DNA of 16,011 nucleotides from Ophiocordyceps camponoti-saundersi (nom. inval.) (Eukaryota > Ascomycota > Sordariomycetes > Hypocreales > Ophiocordycipitaceae), in assembly GCA_003339415.1 (NCBI GenBank), contig PDHQ01000557.1, positions 1-16,011 of the forward strand, read 5' to 3'. Positions 9,765 through 16,011 of the stretch are shown here, one piece after another (positions within the stretch are counted from its first letter, which is position 1; each line of letters begins with the position of its first letter). The notes under the pieces were generated by a model. The model was not told where the DNA came from, did no database searches, and saw nothing but the letters and a program-made list of their open reading frames with translations. The position numbers and the translations under genes are program-made.

Positions 9765-9865
9765 TACCTAAGCCTCGGCTAGGTTACTACTCCTACCGAG
9801 GGAGGAAAGGAGCCCGGTAAGGTTACTACTCCTACCGGGGTTATGCCGGGGTCGGACTATACCCC
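9765..9865 (-). repeat. GC-rich hairpin block of SINE copy 2
   Basis: The same three-hairpin layout as in copy 1 is kept: GCCGGGGT/ACCCCGGC-type arms and two copies of GGTAGGAGTAGTAACC on the minus strand. Several stem bases have changed by C to T. Confidence 0.75.
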
Positions 9866-9893
9866 GGCTATATAGTTAGGGTGAAAATACCCG

Positions 9894-9975
9894 TGCCCTC
9901 CGCTAGATTCGAACCGACTATCTTTTTTATAAGAGACTAATATCTCTAAGTACTTAACTACTACGCTAGGAGGGC
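9894..9975 (-). tRNA. tRNA-like SINE head, copy 2 (pseudo-tRNA)
   Basis: The acceptor stem GCCCTCC/GGAGGGC and the T arm with B box GGTTCGAATCT are the same as in copy 1. The A box is TAGCGTAGTAG, one C-to-T change from copy 1. The 3' D-stem strand is GTAC instead of GCGT and the central arm has lost its AGAGAG side (AAAAAAG), so the cloverleaf is more damaged than in copy 1. Not a functional tRNA gene. Confidence 0.55.
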
Positions 9976-9990
9976 TTTTACCGCGGTATA
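9976..9990. repeat. Target-site duplication of SINE copy 2, 5' side of the SINE
   Basis: This is an exact repeat of 9359-9373, abutting the first base of the minus-strand tRNA-like head. Confidence 0.88.
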
Positions 9991-11300
9991 GATAAGGTTT
10001 ACTATACTTATATATTAAAAGCGGTAATAAGTATAAGCTATCTAATAAGTAAAATATAAGTTAAAAGGGGGGATAAAAGCTTTTATTTTAATATAGTAGA
10101 GAGGGGTAGCTTTATAAGCTTTAGTAATAACTTTTAAATATTTAAACTATTCTATAGCTAGCGCTTTTATAATAAGGCTATATAGTTTCCCCCTTAATTA
10201 TATAAGCGGGGTAAACTAAGATATATTAAATATAATTACTAATCTAATAGCTTTAGTATATACCTCCCTTACTCTTAATAAAATATAATTTTACGTTAAT
10301 ATAATAATTTTAGTAAAGGCTAGATATTAGCGCTTAAGTTTAGTAGTAAGTTTTAAAAAGTAAGATTTCTATTAAAATTTATAATATAGCTAAACCCTTA
10401 AAAGTCTCGCCTCCTATATAAGCTATACTATCTTTATACTAAGCTAGAGCTAGGTTATATTCGCTTTCCTAGCTTTCGTAAAATATATTAACTCGCTTTT
10501 AGCTAGCTAAAAAGTTATTTTATACTTAAAAGCTTATTATTCGTAAATTCGCTATACTTACTTAAGTTAAAGGAGTACTTAAGCTTTATTATATTTAATA
10601 TTAAGTATATTAATATTATTAGTAAAGCTTATTATAAGTAATTTAGTTACTAATTTAAATATTAATATAGTAAAGATATATATAATAAGAAAAGAACCGG
10701 TAATATAAAGGATTTTTAAGGGACTTTTTACTAAATTAAGAAAGCGTTACTAAGCTTATAATTAAACTTAAGTTATAAGGTTTTAATAATAAGATAAGAA
10801 TAAATAAACGCTATAACTTATTTAAGAAAGCTTAAATAGTTAAGAATAACTATTAGCTTATTATAAGAAATATAGTTAAAAGCTTCGGTAAAGTTTAGTA
10901 AAAAGAGTAAGGCGGTGCTACCTTAATCTTAGATAGTTTTAATAATTTTAGTAAGTATAAGAACTATAATATTAGTAAAGCGTTATAGCTTATTACCTAT
11001 TTAGCTATTTAGGAGGATATTAGCCGCTTCCGCTACGGACGCTATTTTCCTAGCGATAATTATTTCTAAAACCTTCCTTATTATATTAAAGAGCGAAATT
11101 AGCTTAGACCCGCCTAAGGTATAATATATAGCTAGTAATTTACTTATTTTACGGATAATTATAATATTAAAAGCTTTAAATTATAATAAGAAATAGCCGC
11201 TATTAATATAGCTTTAGAAGATTTTTTAGAAAACTTAGATAAGGGGGGGTTTATATCTTTTTAGGAACTTAACTAAGATTCTATTAAGGCTAGCAGATTT
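9991..11300 (+). pseudogene. Degraded coding region of unknown family, continuing after the SINE
   Basis: Joining 9373 to 9991 keeps the codon register: ATA at 9371-9373 is followed by GAT at 9991. It gives about 41 codons without a stop across the junction, with reading such as R-G-I-D-K-V-Y-Y-T-Y-I-L-K-A-V. In this frame (1 mod 3) stops are about as frequent as lost Gln codons to about 10700. Around 10720-11300 the 0 mod 3 frame reads better, for example G-G-A-T-L-I-L-D-S-F (10914-10943), then R-F-R-Y-G-R-Y-F-P-S-D-N-Y-F, and E-D-F-L-E-N-L-D-K-G-G-F-I-S-F (about 11220-11260). The frame change may be an indel or a gene boundary. I recognise no polymerase, transposase or recombinase motif. 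Confidence 0.35.
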
Positions 11301-12652
11301 CTATAAAGTAATTAAGAAAAAGGTAAAGTAAACGTTATCGGTAATAATTAAATATTTAATATAAAAAGGAGGGAAAAGTTCGTTTAAGGTAAAAAAAGGG
11401 GCTAAGGCGGTAGGAGTAAGGAAAAATTACTAGCTAAGTAAGATCGCTTTATTTAAGAAAGTAAATATTAAGTTTAAATTAGGGCTTTTCTATAACGTTA
11501 ATATATATATAAGCTTTAATAAAGCTTAGCTTCGGAGCTAAGCTTAATATTTTATTCTCTAAAATATTACTAAGTTTATTAAGATATTATTAAAGAAATT
11601 ACGCTAGGCGCTATAGTAGGCTACGCTAATTACGAACTTCTACGCCTTTATTACTTTCTAATAATTTTATTAATAAAAGTTAGTAAAGTTAGCTCTTTAA
11701 TATTTTTAAGCCCGCTTAGTAGCCGCTATAATAGCTATTATTACCTAATTTTACTAATTTTATATTATAAAGTATATATAAATACGTAATAGTATTATAA
11801 TTTTTATTATTATTTCTAGCTATTTATATAATAAAGTAATTATTTCTTTTAAATTTTTAAATATAAAAATATAATATAGTTTAAGCTTAAGTTAGTTTTA
11901 TATTTTAGCTATAAGTATATTTAGGTAAAAAAAGCGTTAGATTTTAATTAATATAAAATTAAGGCGGAGGTTAATATTTATATAAATAACTTATAGAATA
12001 TAGTTAGAGCTAATAAGGTTAAGGTTATTTCCTTAATATATTACTTAGTAATTTAGCGTAGCTTAAGCTAAGTTAATAATATTAGTTTATTTATTATATA
12101 TTTCCTAAGTAATTTCGCCCGGAGGCGTAATAAGTCCGGGATAAAGGCTAATCGTAAGATTAAAGAAATTAGTTACTTTAGGGGAGGACCTTTCGTAATA
12201 ATCTTATAAGGGGTAGTAGAGGTTAAAATCGCTATATAAAAGGGTAGCTATTAAGGTTAAGTTAAGGTAGAGAAAGTTACGCTATAAAAGGGGGCTAAAC
12301 TAAATTACTAATAGGGGTAAGTAAATAGATATAATTTATAATAAGGATATAGTATAGAAAAGAATAAAAGCTATATTAGGTATAATAAAAAGTATCTAAA
12401 GGGAGGGGTTTAATTATTTATAAATATAGAAAATCGCTTAGTTATTAAAATTTATAAGTTTATATAATAAGATATTAGGAAGTAAAGGGCGTTTAAATTA
12501 ATTATATTATAATTCCTATAAATAAATAAGATTATAGCTAATAAGGCTATAAAGTATAATATAAATAAGATAGTTACGCTTTTATATATTTTAAAAAAGG
12601 GTTTTAATTTTTATTAGGAATAAGGGAGGTAAAAGTTTACGATTATATTAAA
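11301..12652. other. RIP-altered DNA, no gene recognised
   Basis: The stretch has scattered stop-poor segments in several plus-strand frames and a few GC-richer points (CGCCCGGAGGCG at about 12116-12127, GGGGAGGACC at 12181-12190). No frame stands out over the whole length and no motif of a known family was seen. It probably belongs to the same or an adjoining element as the flanking coding-like parts. Confidence 0.4.
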
Positions 12653-12735
12653 GTAAAGAAGGGGGCGGAAAAAGGGGTAAGGGAGGGGGCGGAGGAGGGT
12701 ATAATAAAAGGGGAAGGGGTAAGAGGGGGAGGATA
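12653..12735 (+). other. G-rich polypurine tract
   Basis: Roughly 80 bases are almost only purines, with many runs of three to six G (GGGGG, GGGG, GGGAGGGGG, GGAGGAGGG, GGGGAAGGGG, AGGGGGAGG) broken by a short TATAATA. The plus strand could form G-quadruplexes. In one plus frame the tract reads as Gly/Lys/Arg (G-G-G-K-R-G-K-G-G-G), like an RGG region, so it may be former coding sequence. It is followed by a GC-rich stretch, 12736-12800. Confidence 0.75.
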
Positions 12736-13189
12736 GGTTCCCTAAGCTTTGCCGCTACCTTATCCGCTATAAGGTCCGGGGGTAGCGCCGCTCCCGCCTC
12801 GGCCCTTTTTTAGTACTAAGGTAAGCTTATCGTTTATATTAAAGTAAAATATAGCTTATAATTATATAAGGGCTATATATAACTATTTCTAAGATTAAAT
12901 TTTAGTAAAGCTATTATTAGTTTAGGATTAAGTTAGCTAGGAGTAGTCCTAAAACTTATAAGGTTAGTATACGTAATTATTATATATTTAGTTTTAGTAT
13001 ATTTTCGCGGTAAAGTAGTTTTAAGATTATAAGGCGTAGTTCCCCTTATATAAGATATAGTTTTTAGTGCTAATCTTAGTAAGGGCTAGATATACGCTCT
13101 CCTCTTTTAAGTACGCTATAGCTATATATATTCCGTAATATAATTACTTTTAGTAATATTTTGCTATATACCTATATTAGTAATATTAG

Positions 13190-14170
13190 TAATATTATTA
13201 AAATTATACTATATTATTATAAACTTTTATATAGGAGATTTCTATATCTATAATTAAGCTATTTTATATAAGTTTATTAGTATTTATTATATTAGTAATT
13301 TCTAAGATAATATAAATACGCGTAGCTTCCTTATTACGAGGCTAGAGCGCTTAAACTTAGGCGATATCGACCTTATTATATTTCTTAATTTATTATAAGA
13401 GTATATTTTAGTTATTATAAGCGGCCCTTACTTATACTTTTTTCGCTATAATAGAGAAGGTTTTCTAGCTACGGACCGCCTCCTTACTAAAAACGATAGG
13501 GATTTACTTAACTAAGCTTACTTATCTCTTATATTCTAGATAGAATATAACTATTACGTTTCTACTAAGGAGTTATTTCGTAGCCGATATAGCTTCGTAT
13601 TTTAATACTATATTTGCAGCTTATATAATCTTTTATAAAGTTAGCTATAAAATATTTATATTAATTATAATATTTTTTATAAATATAGTAATTTCTTTAT
13701 TAAAGCGATTAGAAATAAGTTTAACTATTATATTACTAATAGTAGCTACGGAAGCTTATAATAGCTAAGTCGGACTAATATCGGGGCTAATAGTTTATAA
13801 GAGTACTTTTTATATAGCTTAAGTAACTATTTTCTTAATTAATTTAGTAATCTTAAGTAAAAGTTAGGTAATATTTTAGTCTAGGAGGGTTACGAATTTC
13901 TTATAAAGTTTAGCTTTAAAAGCTACTATAATATTCTAAGCGTTAGAGAACGCTACGGTAAGTATTACCGCGGCTAGTTTATTATAAGCTTCCTTTATAT
14001 CGCTATTATAAAGGTCCCGTACTTACTATACTTCTCCTCTTATTTTAACGCTATTATTATATTATCCTTAGCTAAACTAGGGGTGCTATAGGGACTATCC
14101 TAGTCTCTACGTACCCCTATCTATAACTATAGGCGCGTCGCCTGCCCCTTAGGCCCCGGCTAAAGCCGCC
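13190..14170 (+). pseudogene. Degraded coding-like segment of unknown family
   Basis: In the 1 mod 3 plus frame this stretch shows about 19 TAA/TAG stops in roughly 307 codons, near the level expected from lost Gln and Trp codons. The opposite strand over 13220-13600 has about twice that density. Stop-free runs of 30-38 codons occur, for example L-E-R-L-N-L-G-D-I-D-L-I-I-F-P-N (about 13345-13390), G-F-L-A-T-D-R-L-L-T-K-N-D-R-D-L-L-N (about 13460-13510) and V-R-E-R-Y-G-K-Y-Y-R-G (about 13940-13976). The C-terminal part is GC-rich (14080-14175) and Pro/Arg/Gly-rich. I do not recognise the family. It could be the far end of the region starting at 7620 or a separate element. Confidence 0.35.
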
Positions 14171-14229
14171 GCGGGCGCTATTAACTCCTTTTCGGTAATA
14201 AATATATAGTAAAAAGCGAAAGATTAAGT

Positions 14230-14247
14230 AACGGGTCCTATCCCGTT
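14230..14247. repeat. Short perfect inverted repeat
   Basis: AACGGG (14230-14235) and CCCGTT (14242-14247) form a 6-bp stem around TCCTAT, followed by a T-run. It sits between the plus-strand coding-like segment and the 3' end of the minus-strand copia fossil. It could be an element boundary or a terminator-like hairpin, or chance. Confidence 0.5.
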
Positions 14248-14289
14248 TTTATAAAAAGTTATTATAACTTATATATAAATCTCCTTTTT

Positions 14290-15420
14290 TATTTATATAA
14301 ATTATTATTATTTTTTAATATTTCCTATAATAGTAAATTTATCTTTTTTAGGAAGAGTTATTTTCTTAATTTATAATATATTAATTTATTTCTTCTTTTT
14401 TATTATAAAACCTTAGATATAAATATTAAAAGTATTAATATTAACTAAGCGTTTTAGCGCCTTATTAAGATTCTTTTTTATTATTATATTTACTAAATTA
14501 TTTTATTTATAAATTTATTTAATTTCCTTAACTTTATAATTCTTATATATTTTCTTTATTAATATAATATTAATTATAAGTTTTTTTTCTTTTATTATTT
14601 TAAGTTTAATAAACTACTTCTATAATAAGTATAAATTAATATAAATTATAATTTAAGTTATATTTAATCTAAGTTTAAATTAAATCTTTATTAATATTAA
14701 CTTAATTAATATATTAATATTAAAATTAGCTAATATACTATATATTTCTAAAGCGAGTATTAATTAAGTTACCTTTTTATACTTTATTAAACTTTAGTAA
14801 ATAATATTCCCGAAAATAGTAAACTTATCTTTTCCCCTTATTTCTTTTTTAAGTATAATAATATATTTAATTTAAAAGAAAAGGTTAGTATTATTAATAA
14901 ATAAACTATCGGTAAAAATATATAACCTTATCTTATTTAGTAATTTAAGGATAAATTATAATTAGCGGTTTTAATTTTCCTATTATTATTATAATTATTT
15001 ATTTAGCCTTTTATAATTTTTTTTTTCTAAAAACTAACGCTAGGCGGTAATAGAAAAATTATATATAGCTTTCAGTTAATAAGTTAAGGTAATATACGCG
15101 CCCTTAGCGCGCTATTTAAGGTACTATTATATAAAGTTTAAGGTAGAAAAGTTAATAAAATAAGTCTTAGTAGCCTAGCCTTTTTATTAAAGATAAATTA
15201 AAGTTAAGCGGATATTAATTTAGGATTTATTAAAGTCCGCGGTATTCCTAATCTTAAGTACTATTTTAAGCTTAGTATAGAACTTTGCGGCTATTATTCG
15301 TTTATCTTTTAAGCGTTTAAAAGCTTTAATACTAAATATTAAGGTATTATTAGTTTATAAGCTAATAATATTAAAATAAGCGTAGTCGCTATACTTAATA
15401 AAGAGATAAGAATTTAATAT
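14290..15420 (-). pseudogene. Degraded copia reverse transcriptase C-terminal part and RNase H
   Basis: The minus strand reads N-S-Y-L-F-I-K-Y-S-D-Y-A-Y-F-N-I-I-S-L-x-T-N-N-T-L-I (about 15415-15335). The T-N-N-T at 15354-15343 stands for the T-D-D-T active site of this lineage, with both Asp codons changed to AAT (15351-15346). Next come R-A-K-G-A-Y-I-T and the Q-P-E-A-x-F-D-L-like segment (about 15115-15060). RNase H begins N-K-I-R-L-Y-I-F-T-D-S, with its first Asp retained at 14908-14910. F-I-N-N-T-N-L and Q-I-x-Y-I-I-I-L follow to about 14845. The remainder to 14290 fits the C-terminal RNase H but is badly degraded. RT is dead. Confidence 0.7.
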
Positions 15421-15800
15421 TAATATTTATATTTATAATTACTAAAGATAATAGTCTTAGTAAATATAGAATTAGTAAACTTTAGCTATTATAATCTTAT
15501 ATAAAAGCTTAATAACGCAGATAATAATATTATTAAAATAATAAGACCCTAGATATCTATACTTATTTTTTCTAAGTATATATACTGCGTAGTAGAGGCT
15601 TTCTTATTAATCTTATTAGTTAATTTAGCTTATATATATTCTTTATATTATTTTACTTATTTAATACTATTATAATTAAATTTAATAGTATTATCTTTAC
15701 TTTTTAAAAATCTAATTAGAATTCTATAATTAATATGCCTTAGTTTTTTATACTATAGAAATAAATCTATTTCTTTACTAATATTTAATATATATTCTTT
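15400..15800 (-). pseudogene. Degraded copia integrase N-terminal zinc domain
   Basis: The minus strand reads stop(W)-Y-K-K-L-R-H-I-N-Y-R (about 15760-15726), matching W-H-x-R-L-G-H. The second His is still CAT (15735-15737) and the first is TAT. Further on, Y-K-E-Y-I-x-A-K (15647-15625) stands for the C-x-x-C-x-x-x-K pair, and S-I-D-I-x-G (15563-15546) for the start of the core. The remaining core, including the second Asp and the Glu, cannot be found before the RT motif begins at about 15420. The part from 15760 to 16011 is upstream sequence with no motif I can name. Confidence 0.55.
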
Positions 15801-16011
15801 ATTATTTATATTCCTCTTAAGCTTATTATGCTTATACTTAGTAATTAAGTAAGGTAAATAATAAAGATTATTAAATCTATAGCCTTTAGCTATCTCTTTA
15901 TTATTTATAAATAATTATATAATTTTTATATAAATTAAAGCACTTATTTTATTAAAGTAAGATTATAATAGTATATTAATACCTAATTTTAAGATATAAG
16001 ATATATTATTT

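Larger units (their letters stand above)
9374..9975 (-). mobile_element. tRNA-derived SINE-like retroelement, copy 2
   Basis: On the minus strand this copy starts with the 82-nt tRNA-like head (9975 down to 9894). It continues through the three-hairpin body (about 9865-9765) and the AT-rich body, including GGGGTTTTTCC...GGCACTCCGG-TTTTTCCTC (about 9470-9435). It ends in GTTACTAGAGTAATATAATA(TA)n at about 9400-9374. It matches copy 1 along its length and is about 10 bp longer. Differences are mostly transitions, with more T and A here (head GCGCAG to GCGTAG, AGAGAGG to AAAAAGA, CCCTGCCGGG to CCTTACCGGG), so this copy took more RIP. A 15-bp target-site duplication flanks it. It sits inside a decayed coding region, and that region's frame continues across the insertion when the SINE and one duplication are left out. 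Confidence 0.85.
14290..16011 (-). mobile_element. Ty1/copia retrotransposon fossil 2, internally deleted, cut by window edge
   Basis: Read on the minus strand, the fragment enters at 16011 and ends near 14290. It contains integrase zinc-domain remains, the RT active-site region and RNase H, in copia order. The motifs (Q-T-D-D-T RT site; T-D-S-S-F-x-N-N-x-D-L-S-x-Q-I-G RNase H) belong to a different copia lineage from the fossil at 2160-6550. The distance from integrase to the RT active site is only about 200 bp, where an intact element has well over 1 kb. The middle has therefore probably been deleted. No LTR was seen downstream (below 14290). Confidence 0.7.

Noticed and set aside
1154..9975. 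One DNA transposon with 600-bp terminal inverted repeats
   Set aside because: Each inverted unit has its own different, directly flanking target duplication, a tRNA head and a (TA)n tail, which fits two SINE insertions and not transposon ends.
1122..9990. Shared insertion motif (GCGGTAAAA) next to both SINE heads
   Set aside because: The similarity is short and differently placed relative to the insertion point, and two sites are too few to call a target preference.
13165..13200. Short ATTAGTAAT tandem as a CRISPR-like or regulatory array
   Set aside because: Only two to three imperfect units of low-complexity sequence, as expected by chance in this composition. No CRISPR-like repeat-spacer pattern was seen anywhere in the window.
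13220..13600. Minus-strand coding segment
   Set aside because: Stop density on that strand is about double that of the plus frame, and no motif was recognised.
9991..14170. A single continuous reading frame over the whole stretch, reading TAR as Gln
   Set aside because: Every frame in RIP-altered DNA has only TAA or TAG stops, so continuity can be claimed for any frame. In 10720-11300 another frame reads clearly better, so no single frame was accepted.

Overview
The window looks like an AT-rich, gene-poor block from a filamentous ascomycete (Pezizomycotina-type) nuclear genome that has been heavily altered by repeat-induced point mutation (RIP). The whole window is dominated by TA dinucleotides. 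CA and TG are almost missing and TGA is nearly absent, yet CpG (CGCG, CCGCGG, GCGC) is still common. That pattern fits CpA-to-TpA mutation on both strands rather than CpG deamination. No intact protein gene is visible. Everything recognisable is a decayed repeat or transposable element.

Layout: 1-263 is an (AAAT)n microsatellite with a 93-bp-period duplication. 264-1137 is featureless AT-rich DNA. 1154-1744 (+) is a tRNA-headed SINE-like retroelement with a 16-bp target-site duplication. About 2160-6550 (+) is a Ty1/copia gag-pol fossil (gag, protease, integrase, RT, RNase H) in which the protease, integrase and RT catalytic acidic positions read as RIP-type substitutions (D to N, E to K). 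6551-7620 is non-coding, with a GC-richer island and short tandem duplications. About 7620-9373, continuing after the SINE at 9991, is a decayed coding region of unknown family. 9374-9975 (-) is a second copy of the same SINE with its own, different 15-bp duplication, inserted inside that coding region. 9991-14170 (+) holds further coding-like segments of unknown type and a G-rich purine tract. About 14290-16011 (-) is a second Ty1/copia polyprotein fossil from another lineage that runs off the right edge and seems to have lost its integrase-core-to-RT middle.

How the parts relate: this is a nested transposon graveyard. The two SINE copies point in opposite directions about 8.2 kb apart and so look like long inverted repeats, but their separate target-site duplications show two independent retrotranspositions. 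The most promising items are the SINE family itself (82-nt tRNA-like head with A and B boxes, a body with three consecutive GC-rich hairpins, and a (TA)n tail) and the unrecognised coding region it interrupts. In RIP-altered DNA every stop codon is TAA or TAG, so stop continuity alone is weak evidence for coding. I relied on recognisable motifs and low stop density, and mark where neither is strong.
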